Shown here: one piece after another, positions 23,088-31,200 of the stretch
Layout: every line of letters begins with the position of its first letter
How positions within the stretch are numbered: position 1 is the stretch's first letter
DNA from: a virus
DNA length: 36,630 bases
Direction: 5' to 3' (one strand)
Virus record (IMG/VR): IMGVR_UViG_3300024502_000027
Location: 1-36,630 of that record
Program-made: the position numbers and the translations under genes
Notes under the pieces: model-generated
Told to the model about the DNA's origin: nothing
The model's database searches: none
What the model saw: the letters and a program-made list of their open reading frames with translations, nothing else

Positions 23088-24038
23088 TTACAGGAATTTT
23101 TCAAACAATCGGGCAGCATCCCGGCGGTTACCAGTCTTGGCAAGCCGTTGCTGTAGTTTTTTAACCGCATCCTGCTCGGCCGTCGTCTGTTTACCAGTCG
23201 TGCCCGGCTTGAGCATCTTTGGTGCTTCTGCGACTTTCTTGGTCGCCACAGGCTTAGATTTTTGCAGTTTTTCGTGCTGTAACCCTTTATACAGCGCCAA
23301 CACAGCGCGATGATCATAGATTTGAGCAAGTTCCTGCTCAGACCAGCCGATTGACCGGGCGAAATCCTTGATCTCTTTGCGGATCACCTCACCCTTGACC
23401 GGATCTGACATTTCGGGAATGGCCTGAGAGAGTTTCTCGGCTTCCGATGCCAAATGCTTACGAAGGTTTTCTTGGTATTCCGCTTGTTGCTTCTGTGCGA
23501 TTTGCTGTTGTTCGGCACGAATGGCCTGTAACTGCTTCTCCCGCTCCATTCTCTCGGCGATCTTCATTGTGTAGCCAATGGGATCGGTCTCTTTGAGTGG
23601 GGTGAGATCTTCCTCGGGCTGGGATGCGAGCATCTGTTCGATGACGGACAGCCGTTGGGCGTACTGGTCACGCAATTTGGCGGCTTCTTCTATCCGTTGG
23701 CGTTCAGCTTCTACTTGCTTCCGCTGTTCGGCTAGAGTCTGCGTCTTTTTGGTGTAATCCGAAGTGCGAGAATAACCTTTCAAAAGCTCATCAAGCGTAA
23801 CCTCCACTTCCTCGTTGTCAACTTTGACACGGTAGCGGGGTGGCTCTTCTGCTTCTACGGCTTCCTCGGATGCGGCTTCCATTTCCTCGGGTTCGGATTC
23901 CACATATTCTGCGGTCTCTTCTGCTGCTACTTCCTCAACTTGGCCTTCTTCTGGCTGTTTCGGATCAAGCATCCCAAAAATAGTTGCTGCGGCTTGGTCT
24001 ACGGTTTTGCCAGTCCCTTGCGGGTTGCTGTCGTCCAT
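23088..24038 (-). CDS. Capsid scaffold protein
   Basis: A 316-residue protein with classic scaffold composition. It has an acidic N-terminal half (EEVAAEETAEYVESEPEEMEA region), a long coiled coil (about 95-200), and a basic C-terminus with a helix-turn-helix-like segment (SIGWSEQELAQIYDHRAV) and the final KKLQQRLAKTGNRRDAARLFEKFL that would dock the capsid protein. It directly precedes the capsid gene. Removed or degraded after assembly in related phages; whether it contains a protease is not indicated. Confidence 0.8.
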   Translation of the reverse strand: MDDSNPQGTGKTVDQAAATIFGMLDPKQPEEGQVEEVAAEETAEYVESEPEEMEAASEEAVEAEEPPRYRVKVDNEEVEVTLDELLKGYSRTSDYTKKTQTLAEQRKQVEAERQRIEEAAKLRDQYAQRLSVIEQMLASQPEEDLTPLKETDPIGYTMKIAERMEREKQLQAIRAEQQQIAQKQQAEYQENLRKHLASEAEKLSQAIPEMSDPVKGEVIRKEIKDFARSIGWSEQELAQIYDHRAVLALYKGLQHEKLQKSKPVATKKVAEAPKMLKPGTTGKQTTAEQDAVKKLQQRLAKTGNRRDAARLFEKFL

Positions 24039-24054
24039 GCGTTACTCCCAGTAA

Positions 24055-24285
24055 TTAAAAAAACTTCATTCGCTTCTTTTCTACCTCTGGCTGTTTAGCC
24101 AGGGATTCAAGAGTGGCGATAAATTCATCCAGCGCCCGAAGCTTGGTATATGCGGCTTCCCGCTCATCAACCTGTTCGGGACTGCTGTTGACAATGTTGT
24201 AAATATACAACTCTCGTTGTTTTTTCACAACATCGGTAAAAAACTCGTCGGTCAGTAAATTCTGTGCTCTTGCGGCTTTGTCCAA
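24055..24285 (-). CDS. Small helical protein between portal and scaffold
   Basis: A 76-residue helical protein (MDKAARAQNLLTDEFFTDVV, RELYIYNIVNSSPEQVDERE, ending EVEKKRMKFF). TTG start immediately after the portal stop. The position is conserved in phages of this type, but I know no established function. It might be a portal or scaffold cofactor. Confidence 0.6.
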   Translation of the reverse strand: MDKAARAQNLLTDEFFTDVVKKQRELYIYNIVNSSPEQVDEREAAYTKLRALDEFIATLESLAKQPEVEKKRMKFF

Positions 24286-26319
24286 TTAGAGTCCTGATGC
24301 CTTGAGTTGAAGATCGACGGCGGCAGACTGTTGCTTGAGGGCAATATCCGCAGCGGCTTTCTCTTGGGCGATCTGGATGTCGGCCATTGCCTTCTGGCGC
24401 TTAGCCTCAATATCGGCCTCGGCTTTTGCCATCATTGCCTGAATCTGGGCCTGAGTCTGAGCCATGATTGCCTGTGCCATTGGATCAGCGCCCTGCTGTT
24501 GCGGCTGGGGCTGGGACAGCATTTGGTCCATCTCCGGGGTGATTTCCTTGAAGAACCGGGTGGAATCCTTCAGCCCAGCGGCCTCAATGAACTTGCCCAA
24601 CGTGGCGCGGTACTGCCCAAGCGACACCAGCGGGTTTGCCGGACCAAACTGCGCCAGCATTTGCTCTTGCTTCTGAAGGACCATCCCAAGCATCGCCATC
24701 TGCTCTTGCTTGGTCCCGGTTCCCAGGCCCACGTTGATCGTGACGTCGTACTCGGTATCCCACTCGCGGGGGTCCATCGGCACGAACTTGCCTTGTAAAC
24801 GGATGACCCGGGGCTTGTCCTGGTACTTGCAAAGCAGGTGCAGGATGTTACGAAAGATGTCTTTAATACCAGTTTCGGCAAATAAACGAGCTATTAACTC
24901 CAGTTTTCCAGCCGAGGCGTTCTGCATGGCCGCGATTGCCGTAGCCGTGGTGTTTTGCAGAATGTTGGGGTCCAATCCCTGCGAGGCTTCGGTAACACCC
25001 GTACGCTTGGCTTGGATGTTGTCCATGTATTCCAGCATCGGGAAGGACTGTCCTGCGACCGCCTGAACGGGCAACTGCTGGATGGCTTGTATGTTCTTTA
25101 CCCGTACCACGCCACCCGGAGTAACGGTCAGGAGGTCGTCGAGGTTTACGGCGCCATCGACGGCCACGACCCGAGCGTTATTTGTCAGGTATAGGTTGTC
25201 GAGAATCTGGCGGGTCAGCGTGGACTTGATGATCTGGAGGTCCATTGTCCGGTCGGCCAGCGACTGCCCAAAGAACTTGTGCGGCAGCGGGATCGGGCAA
25301 ATGGAGGCAAACGGGAGGTAGTCGATCTCCTCGTTTTCCAGAATGTTCATCCCGGCGTAGATGACCCGACGCAGTTCGGCAATGCCGTCCTCGTCGTAGT
25401 CCACTCGAATGTATGCCTCGAAGGTTTCCACCAACTGCATGGACGGGTCCAGGCTGTCATCATCCGGCTGCTCGCCTTGGGAGTACCGGGCCACGCGCTC
25501 GGGCGTGTAGGTCAGATCTTCGTATGACGGGAGGGCATAGATCTCGTCCTTATCAAACCCCATTGCTACGAGCTCTGAGCGGGTCACCAATCGGCGGTGG
25601 GCGCAGAACGGGGAATCCTTGAGTTGGATGGTTTTCTTGCTGACGATGAACTCTTCGGGTGGGATGTTCTCGATGACCACCCGGCCCTTCTTGTCAATCT
25701 TTTTGATCTTTACGTCGTAGGCAAACACCGGCTCCATGCGGGGCATCGGCGGCTGTCCGGTCTGCTGGGCCAGCGCAATCTCTTCCGGCGTCGGCAAAGC
25801 GGGGATTTCCCCAATCTGGCGCTGGTCTTGGCTGACGACTTCGTACTGCTCGTCGGCAAGCAGAAGGGCCAACTCTTCCTCGGAGAGGTTCTCGTACTTC
25901 TCGGTATTGACCTCGGTCTCGTCTTTCCAGTAGACCTTGACGGTTCCTGTTTTGGAGAGCAGGGCGTCCTTGATCATGGTGTGCAGGATCGAGATGCCGG
26001 GGTTATCCCGCATGAACACCCAGTTACACATCTTGGTGGCTTGCTCGGCGGCGTCTACATCTTCCGGTCCGTGTGGCTCAAAAACAACAGTCTCTTCGGA
26101 AGCGGTAAAGACACGCATGAGCGCAGGCATCGCACCGTCCACAGCCTCGGCCACCTCGCGGGTAACGATGCGCGACCGGCCCTCGACCTCGTTGCCGTAC
26201 TCCTCGCCGTTGTAATACTCGATGGCTTTGCGGCGGGACTCTGTGGTCTCGGTTTCCAGATAGCCAATCGCGTTGTCTATCTCGTTTTCGAGTATGCCTT
26301 TTAGGGTTTCTTCATTCAT
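24286..26319 (-). CDS. Portal protein, P22-type
   Basis: A 677-residue portal that forms the packaging vertex. Typical features: the N-terminal YYNGEEYGNEVEGRSRIVTREV, QATKMCNWVFMRDNPGISILH, EFIVSKKTIQLKDSPFCAHR, and RQILDNLYLTNNARVVAVDG. The C-terminal 75 residues are a Gln/Ala-rich helix (PMAQAIMAQTQAQIQAM...) equivalent to the barrel extension of P22 gp1. It follows the large terminase with one base between. Confidence 0.9.
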   Translation of the reverse strand: MNEETLKGILENEIDNAIGYLETETTESRRKAIEYYNGEEYGNEVEGRSRIVTREVAEAVDGAMPALMRVFTASEETVVFEPHGPEDVDAAEQATKMCNWVFMRDNPGISILHTMIKDALLSKTGTVKVYWKDETEVNTEKYENLSEEELALLLADEQYEVVSQDQRQIGEIPALPTPEEIALAQQTGQPPMPRMEPVFAYDVKIKKIDKKGRVVIENIPPEEFIVSKKTIQLKDSPFCAHRRLVTRSELVAMGFDKDEIYALPSYEDLTYTPERVARYSQGEQPDDDSLDPSMQLVETFEAYIRVDYDEDGIAELRRVIYAGMNILENEEIDYLPFASICPIPLPHKFFGQSLADRTMDLQIIKSTLTRQILDNLYLTNNARVVAVDGAVNLDDLLTVTPGGVVRVKNIQAIQQLPVQAVAGQSFPMLEYMDNIQAKRTGVTEASQGLDPNILQNTTATAIAAMQNASAGKLELIARLFAETGIKDIFRNILHLLCKYQDKPRVIRLQGKFVPMDPREWDTEYDVTINVGLGTGTKQEQMAMLGMVLQKQEQMLAQFGPANPLVSLGQYRATLGKFIEAAGLKDSTRFFKEITPEMDQMLSQPQPQQQGADPMAQAIMAQTQAQIQAMMAKAEADIEAKRQKAMADIQIAQEKAAADIALKQQSAAVDLQLKASGL

Positions 26320-26320
26320 C

Positions 26321-27577
26321 TTATACGATCCATTTCACGTTCGGTGTGATTGGCTTGCCCCAGCTTGAGGTTTGGTTCATGCCAACAGCCAAGTATCTAA
26401 ATGCGTCGGCAGCGTGTGAGCTCCAGTCGTGGAGCGGTTTATCGTAGAACACGTTGCGCTTCTCGTCGTATTCCCGGCGATAGTTACGCAGCGCGTCTAG
26501 TCCCTGTTTTACATTTGGGTGGAACCAGCAGTTAGGAAGTAGCCTACGGACGGCTTGTATCCCGTCGTCTACGCCAATTCGCGGGCAGACGGTGATGTTC
26601 AATCCTAAGTCCTGTAAAGCCTCTTTCCGACTCTTTCCGGTTCCCAGTTCCCTGACCTCTACGTCATGCGGCAGGATGTGTTCTGCCTGTGTATAGCCGT
26701 TCTTCTTGATCCAGTTTACATACCAGTCGAGGCCGACTCCGTGGTTTTCCACGAAATCAAATAAGCGACGCTCTTGCCCCGCGACCTGGCAGACGAAGAT
26801 GGCCGTGGAATCACCAACACCCAAGTCCCACGCCGTATACGTTTTACAGAGATCGTCCCGCGCAAACTCCTTAAATCTTTCGGGCGGGAGAGCGTTAAGT
26901 AAAGCGGCGTAATATGAACCTTCGACCGCAGCCGCGAAGGAACATTCAAACTCTTGAGCGTACTTGTCGTCGCCCATTTCTTTCTTGGCAGCGAGCAGTT
27001 CAGCTTCCGGAAGTATTCCCGTCTGCGAAGCCTTGAACTCAAGTAACTTCCATCCCGGCTCTTTTTCTGCTCGGTCTCGGAAGTCTTTGAAGTGGTTAGC
27101 ACCCTTTGGTGTTCCTAAAAATAGCGCCCAACCCATGCGATCCGCGAGAGCAGGACGGACAATCTCATTCCATATCTTTGGGTTTTGATCACCGATCTCG
27201 TCAAGAATAACACCGTCAAAATACTGGCCCCTAAGACTGTCAGGATTGTCCGAGCCGTAAAGTTGTATTCGTCGTCCGTAGAAGTCAACCTTTAACTCCG
27301 AGATGTTCGCCGTGGCTTCGAGCGGTCGCGTGAAGTTGCATAGGTAGTCCCAGGCAACCCGCTTGGCCTGTCCGTAAGTCGGTGCAATGTAGGCAAATCT
27401 TGGGTCTGGCTTGTCGCATTCGAGGGCTGAGTGGATGAGCTGGTTAAGCGCAGCCACCGTTTTACCCATGCGTCGGTGAGCGACAACCACCACAAACCTG
27501 TGTTCTGCCACCGCATCGTGAATCTCTCGTTGCTGGCTTCTTGGTTTATATCCGGTCTCAAGCAGAACCTCGGTCAT
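26321..27577 (-). CDS. terL: Terminase large subunit
   Basis: A 418-residue packaging motor. The ATPase has a Walker A-like AHRRMGKT at 33-40, TPTYGQAKRVAW-like motif (IAPTYGQAKR), Walker B VILDEIGDQ, and coupling motif FLGTPKG. The nuclease domain shows WDLGVGDSTAIF, PHDVEVRE and the final DWSSHAADAFRYL. Family-typical length. It starts inside the 3' end of the small-subunit gene, the standard terminase pair. It converts concatemeric DNA to packaged genomes. Confidence 0.92.
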   Translation of the reverse strand: MTEVLLETGYKPRSQQREIHDAVAEHRFVVVVAHRRMGKTVAALNQLIHSALECDKPDPRFAYIAPTYGQAKRVAWDYLCNFTRPLEATANISELKVDFYGRRIQLYGSDNPDSLRGQYFDGVILDEIGDQNPKIWNEIVRPALADRMGWALFLGTPKGANHFKDFRDRAEKEPGWKLLEFKASQTGILPEAELLAAKKEMGDDKYAQEFECSFAAAVEGSYYAALLNALPPERFKEFARDDLCKTYTAWDLGVGDSTAIFVCQVAGQERRLFDFVENHGVGLDWYVNWIKKNGYTQAEHILPHDVEVRELGTGKSRKEALQDLGLNITVCPRIGVDDGIQAVRRLLPNCWFHPNVKQGLDALRNYRREYDEKRNVFYDKPLHDWSSHAADAFRYLAVGMNQTSSWGKPITPNVKWIV

Positions 27578-27867
27578 ATCCCCGTCACCACCTTAATGGT
27601 GAGCGGTCCGTTCTCTGCGCCCGTGACTTCTGTCCGAGCCAGTTTGGGAATGTGGTACTCGATAGCCTTCAAGTAAATATCGCACGCCTTTTCAGGGCTG
27701 TCCTGTGCGACCTTTTCTAGCCATTCTGCGAACTTCTCTGCGTTGTCCTCGGCCATCTTAGCGATAGCCTCTCTGACAGCCGCTGTGGAGCGATTAGGCA
27801 CTCCCTTGGGCCTTCCTGGGCCGGGTGCACCTTCTCCGATTTTTGGTGTTTCTTTAACGGTTTCCAT
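27574..27867 (-). CDS. Putative terminase small subunit
   Basis: A 97-residue protein directly upstream of, and overlapping by 4 bases, the large terminase. The N-terminus is a basic GRPKGVPN motif with a following helix (STAAVREAIAKMAED), as in small DNA-binding terminase-associated proteins. The middle is helical. A small-subunit role is inferred from position; the sequence alone is not diagnostic. Confidence 0.65.
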   Translation of the reverse strand: METVKETPKIGEGAPGPGRPKGVPNRSTAAVREAIAKMAEDNAEKFAEWLEKVAQDSPEKACDIYLKAIEYHIPKLARTEVTGAENGPLTIKVVTGI

Positions 27868-27904
27868 GTCCGAATCCTTCCGGTTGTTCGGGATAAGTGT
27901 TGCT

Positions 27905-27910
27905 ATTATA
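27905..27910 (-). promoter_or_regulatory. Candidate -10 box for the packaging operon
   Basis: On the leftward strand a perfect TATAAT follows directly after the stop codon of the upstream gene and lies 38 bases before the small-terminase start. Just upstream is a perfect GGACT-4-AGTCC palindrome (27915-27928) that could be an operator. No good -35 match is visible, so activation or a non-canonical promoter would be needed. Confidence 0.35.
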
Positions 27911-28888
27911 CTACGGACTTAACAGTCCCTCGAACTGTGGCATAAGTGAGAAACCGCCCTCTTTTGTTGGGTAAGTTGCTTCCCGAACATCAAAGACTTC
28001 GGATATGAACTTATCCCCAGATTTCTTTTTGGAGTATCCAAGAACCGCATCATATCCGGCATTTCTCACAGCATTTGCAACGATATTTTCTTGAACTGCG
28101 TATGGCAAAGTATTGCCAGTTCTGCTGTTTGTGACAATGTTATAGGCCATGTCATACGCTTCATCAGGCGACATTTGGTTGTATTTTTCCAGAACGCCTT
28201 GCACTGCTTCAATTTTTTGGTTTTGATTTGCTTGAATGCTGTAAGAATTAAGAACATCTTTTCTCATTTCTTGATAAGCGCCCTTACCCATAATTTGATC
28301 GTAGGCTGCTTCTGGAGCTTTCCCGCCAGTTGCTCCTTTTACGAATATGGGATTTTTATATAGTGTTTCTCCGGCAATTTTTTCTTTCCCGCCGTATCCT
28401 GTTTTTCCAGTAGAGTAATACTTTGACTGCGCAGATCCTTCTGGCAAATAAAACACTCCAGTTCGGACAGATTCTTCTCCCGCCTGTTCTGGAACCTGAT
28501 TACGTTGAACACGCATTAACAACCCTTCTGGAAGTATTTGCGCTCCAGGGGTGTTTTCCACTGCATTAGCAAAACTTGGATCTTTGGGTAGTGTGGTTTG
28601 CATTTGCAATGAACGCGCAACTGCGGGACTAACAATTCCTGCAGGAGCAAACCCCAATGGACCGCCCATAATCATGCCCGTCAGCCTTGCTAGTGCTTGT
28701 TCGTCTGTAACCTGAAGCGGACGCTGTGGGTTGCCAAAGGCTTGGTTTTGTAATGCCTGGGCCTCTTGTGCCGACTGTGCAATACCTCCCAAAGCCTGCT
28801 GGGCGGCTAAAGACGGATTTTGGATAAGGTCGTATAAGCGCCGTTTTAGCGCATCAAACCTTCCGAAAGCCGTTCCTAATGGGGTCAT
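27911..28888 (-). CDS. ADP-ribosyltransferase-like virion-associated protein
   Basis: A 325-residue protein. Residues 1-100 are helical (RFDALKRRLYDLIQNPSLAAQ). From about 118 it follows the plan of the ART-PolyVal group: LLMRVQRNQ, then GVFYLPEGSAQSKYYS (144-159), ETLYKNPIFVKGA (174-186), a helical insert, GYDAVLGYS (278-286) and EVFDVRE (297-303). These enzymes transfer ADP-ribose to host proteins and are often packaged and co-injected by phages. The match is by motif order, not by verified catalytic residues. It sits just upstream of the terminase genes. Confidence 0.5.
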   Translation of the reverse strand: MTPLGTAFGRFDALKRRLYDLIQNPSLAAQQALGGIAQSAQEAQALQNQAFGNPQRPLQVTDEQALARLTGMIMGGPLGFAPAGIVSPAVARSLQMQTTLPKDPSFANAVENTPGAQILPEGLLMRVQRNQVPEQAGEESVRTGVFYLPEGSAQSKYYSTGKTGYGGKEKIAGETLYKNPIFVKGATGGKAPEAAYDQIMGKGAYQEMRKDVLNSYSIQANQNQKIEAVQGVLEKYNQMSPDEAYDMAYNIVTNSRTGNTLPYAVQENIVANAVRNAGYDAVLGYSKKKSGDKFISEVFDVREATYPTKEGGFSLMPQFEGLLSP

Positions 28889-29412
28889 GGTTTCTTGGTG
28901 AGAATGATTCTCATTGCGTCTATTGCCCTCGGGACGACCGAAAGCTGGTTAATGTCTAATCCTTCCTCTTCGGCCATTTTGACCCCGATGTCGGATAACT
29001 CGAACTCCATGCTTTGTAAATAAAATCTATCTTCCCAGCCGAGATACCAATGCCAGTCTGTGTAATACAGCCAGGACTTCTCGTTAAACGCCCGAACGTG
29101 GGTTGGGTCTTGCCACGCACCATACGATAAATCGTACGGTACATGGATATGGAACTCGCCCTCTTCGTGTAAGAGTTCCTTGCAGTTGGTCATTGCGGTT
29201 ACAAGGTCTGGGATGTGCTCCAAGACATCGTTGGCAATGATGACCTCGAACATTCTTGGCTCGACCAAGTGCTCGCCGTGTCGAGTAAAAATGCGCTCGC
29301 CCCACGGAACCTTTGTAATGTCTAGCACCCAGTCTGGGTTCTTGGCGGGGTTGATGTCGGCGTTGATTGCATCCCGCATCCAGTCCTTGCCGCTGCCGAG
29401 GTTAAGAATCAT
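28885..29412 (-). CDS. SAM-dependent methyltransferase A
   Basis: A 175-residue Rossmann-fold methyltransferase. Motif I is MILNLGSGKDW at the very N-terminus, with NADINP as the acidic post-I motif and FEVIIANDVLEHIPD as motif IV. The end contains RIILTKK. The N-terminus is short, as in methyltransferases of surface-glycan gene clusters. It overlaps both neighbours by 4 bases. The substrate could be a sugar or small molecule; it lacks target recognition regions typical of DNA methylases. Confidence 0.75.
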   Translation of the reverse strand: MILNLGSGKDWMRDAINADINPAKNPDWVLDITKVPWGERIFTRHGEHLVEPRMFEVIIANDVLEHIPDLVTAMTNCKELLHEEGEFHIHVPYDLSYGAWQDPTHVRAFNEKSWLYYTDWHWYLGWEDRFYLQSMEFELSDIGVKMAEEEGLDINQLSVVPRAIDAMRIILTKKP

Positions 29413-29909
29413 GCTTTCTTATACACCGCAATGAAGTCGCCCCAATGGTTATCTAGCGTTTCGTAATGCTCCAGGTCACAAGTGTAACCATTTCTTACGG
29501 CCCACTTTAACAGGGCTTTGGCAGCGTCTGGGTAGAACCTCCAGCAGTCCTGCGGGAAGGCATGGTATTCGCCCTTGCTTGGGGCGTTGATGTAAAACAA
29601 CCCGCCAGGCTTTGTAATTCGTAGCCCTTCGAGGAAAGTTAGCCAGAACATTTCTGCGTGCTCAAAGCATGAACTTGTAACCACAAAGTCGGCAAAGTTA
29701 TCCTCTAGCGGAAACTTGTATTCGTCCTCTAGGACAATATCTACGCCATTTCCTGCTGTGTAATCTATACCGACGTAGGTGTAATGCTTGGGGCAGACAT
29801 CTCGAATACTTGCGTTTACGATCTGTGACCCAATTTCGACCACGGTAGCCGAGTCTCTTGGGTGTTTGGCAAAGAACTCACTTGCGCTTTGTAACGCGCT
29901 TGCGTGCAT
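29409..29909 (-). CDS. SAM-dependent methyltransferase B
   Basis: A 166-residue class I methyltransferase: VVEIGSQIVN is motif I, VGIDYTAGNGVDIV the acidic loop, and FVVTSSCFEHAEMFW motif IV followed by ITKPGGLFYIN. It is adjacent to and co-transcribed with methyltransferase A but not closely similar, so the pair may act in succession on one substrate, plausibly a glycan made by the phage glycosyltransferases; inference. Confidence 0.75.
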   Translation of the reverse strand: MHASALQSASEFFAKHPRDSATVVEIGSQIVNASIRDVCPKHYTYVGIDYTAGNGVDIVLEDEYKFPLEDNFADFVVTSSCFEHAEMFWLTFLEGLRITKPGGLFYINAPSKGEYHAFPQDCWRFYPDAAKALLKWAVRNGYTCDLEHYETLDNHWGDFIAVYKKA

Positions 29910-30226
29910 TATTTGGGTTTATAGCGGGTTTTGAGTCTTTCGCCGAGGGCTTTGAGCTCGCGGAGGTCGGCTTGGTTTTGCGGGACTTTGGCGGCCCATC
30001 GCTTGAACTGGAGGGCGGCGGGCGTAGCCTCTCCGTTCTTGTCTTTGAGATTATGTCCCATACTAAGGGCTTGGGCGGCTTTTCTGTAGATGAATTTGGC
30101 GCGGTCGTACTTGTCTCCGGTGCTTGCGCCCGCAACTGACCGGACGGGCTTGCGAACACCACCACCCGCACGATTGTATTCAGCCATCTTCCGAGTAGTC
30201 GCACGATCATATTTTTCCCATTTCAT
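29909..30226 (-). CDS. Basic helical protein (105 aa)
   Basis: A Lys/Arg-rich protein beginning MKWEKYDRATTRKMAEYNRAGGG, with KFIYRKAAQALSMGHNLKD in the middle and a helical end (ADLRELKALGERLKTRYKPK). Probably nucleic-acid binding or virion-packaged; unrecognised. It is joined by one-base and four-base overlaps to its neighbours. Confidence 0.6.
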   Translation of the reverse strand: MKWEKYDRATTRKMAEYNRAGGGVRKPVRSVAGASTGDKYDRAKFIYRKAAQALSMGHNLKDKNGEATPAALQFKRWAAKVPQNQADLRELKALGERLKTRYKPK

Positions 30227-30381
30227 TTCTTGGCTTGCGCTCCACGCATATTAGCGATCAGGGATGGGTATTTGGTTCCCGTGGACTTGGCAAACCGCTT
30301 GGCCGCCGTTTTTTGGTTCTTGGACAATTTCTCAGGTTTGCCCAACGATTTTGGGCGGGGTTTCTCCCAAACCGACTTCAT
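30223..30381 (-). CDS. Tiny Lys-rich basic protein (52 aa)
   Basis: The ORF has an ATG at 30381 and TGA overlapping the next start. It is about one quarter lysine (KPRPKSLGKPEKLSKNQKTA), contains AAKRFAKSTGTKYPS and ends QAKK. It lies in a chain of tiny basic proteins. A DNA-condensing or virion role is possible, but no family is recognised. Confidence 0.6.
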   Translation of the reverse strand: MKSVWEKPRPKSLGKPEKLSKNQKTAAKRFAKSTGTKYPSLIANMRGAQAKK

Positions 30382-30536
30382 TTCTTGACCTTTGCCGGTA
30401 GCTTCTTGAGGCTAGACTGCCCTTCCTTGACCATCTTCTTGGCAACCTTCTGCGGGACGCCAGTCGCCTTGGCGACCTTGGGCGAGGCGGCAGCGGCAAA
30501 CATGAGCTTGGCCTGCTGTTTGGATTTGAACGGCAT
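30378..30536 (-). CDS. Tiny basic protein beginning MPFKSKQQAKLMF (52 aa)
   Basis: The N-terminal MPFKSKQQAKLMFAAAASPKV resembles a very common phage micro-protein family whose members start with MPFKSKAQ. The rest is Lys/Val/Ala helix ending KVKK. The stop overlaps the next ATG in AAATGA. Function unknown. Confidence 0.6.
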   Translation of the reverse strand: MPFKSKQQAKLMFAAAASPKVAKATGVPQKVAKKMVKEGQSSLKKLPAKVKK

Positions 30537-30537
30537 C

Positions 30538-30717
30538 TTAGATCCTTTCAGTTTTTACACACTTGTAGCCAACCCGGTCATACTCGCGCAGGAACTCCCT
30601 AGCGGTATCTTTAGCCACTTTTTCGCACTCTTCTTTAGTTTTGTAAAGTTCAGGAATTACTAACTCTAAACTTTGACAGTTGACCCCGAGGCAGACAATC
30701 CACATCGGGAGCCACAT
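30538..30717 (-). CDS. Small Cys-containing, possibly secreted protein (59 aa)
   Basis: Starting at the ATG at 30717 gives MWLPMWIVCLGVNCQSLEL followed by a charged helix (YKTKEECEKVAKDTAREFLRE) and GYKCVKTERI. The hydrophobic N-terminus and four cysteines suggest an exported disulfide-bonded protein, seen in many phages. A longer frame from 30927 overlaps the upstream gene and is not favoured. Confidence 0.55.
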   Translation of the reverse strand: MWLPMWIVCLGVNCQSLELVIPELYKTKEECEKVAKDTAREFLREYDRVGYKCVKTERI

Positions 30718-30718
30718 T

Positions 30719-31066
30719 TCAGTCCTCTTCTTCTTCGGACTCTTCCTCTTCCGGCTTCTCGTACTCCCAAGCGGCGCAGAGGTTCTTGTCAGAGCATACG
30801 AATTCCCAAACCTCACAGAACCCTTGACCCTTTGCCAGAGTCGGGTATTCCATGTTGAAGTATTCGCAGTTTCCGCACCGCTGGGTACGGCTGTCAGAGG
30901 GTCCGTAAGCCGCTTTTTCGACCGCAATCGCTTTGTTCTCGCGGTTGACGGCTTCGTCGGTCATGGCCTCGGGGAGCTCCATCTCAGGCTCTAGCAAGCC
31001 GCCTTCAGGCTTCTCGCCTTTGCGGGGCTTACCCAGCAGCCCGATCATAATGACGGGGCCTTTCAT
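30719..31066 (-). CDS. Cys-rich protein with HiPIP-like pattern
   Basis: A 115-residue protein. Residues about 62-103 contain RCGNCEYFN, then GQGFCEVWEFVC and NLCAAWEYE. This spacing recalls the small phage proteins annotated as HiPIP-like, which may bind zinc or an iron-sulfur cluster. The C-terminus is strongly acidic (EEEESEEEED). An internal Met at residue 7 could be the start. Role unknown. Confidence 0.6.
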   Translation of the reverse strand: MKGPVIMIGLLGKPRKGEKPEGGLLEPEMELPEAMTDEAVNRENKAIAVEKAAYGPSDSRTQRCGNCEYFNMEYPTLAKGQGFCEVWEFVCSDKNLCAAWEYEKPEEEESEEEED

Positions 31067-31116
31067 TTCTTGGGGCCGTACTTGCCAGGGGTGGGTTTCT
31101 TTTTCTTACCGTACAT
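31063..31116 (-). CDS. 17-residue Lys-rich micro-protein
   Basis: An ATG at 31116 with GGAG about 8 bases upstream opens a 17-codon ORF, MYGKKKKPTPGKYGPKK, whose TGA overlaps the ATG of the next gene. Similar micro-proteins occur at this position in other podoviruses. It may be translated mainly to couple expression of the next gene. Too short for certainty. Confidence 0.5.
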   Translation of the reverse strand: MYGKKKKPTPGKYGPKK

Positions 31117-31131
31117 TTTGATTCTCCAAAA

Positions 31132-31163
31132 AGGAACCCCCCAGGGCTTGTGGCCGAGGGGGG
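31132..31163 (-). terminator. Intrinsic terminator between regulatory and late segments
   Basis: On the leftward strand a C6/G6 stem (31158-31163 with 31137-31142), loop with internal GGCC/GCC pairing, is followed by TTCCTTTTT. It lies between the winged-helix gene ending at 31201 and the micro-protein at 31116, so it could end early transcripts and be the point where late transcription is switched on by antitermination. Confidence 0.5.
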
Positions 31164-31200
31164 CTGAGGGGGCTCGAAGGAGCGTGCTGAGGAGGGCGCA

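Noticed and set aside
25597-26304. 235-codon open frame antisense to the portal gene
   Set aside because: Low-stop complement of a GC-richer gene with no motif or start signal; treated as shadow, as are the other antisense frames over portal, terminase and repeat-rich genes.
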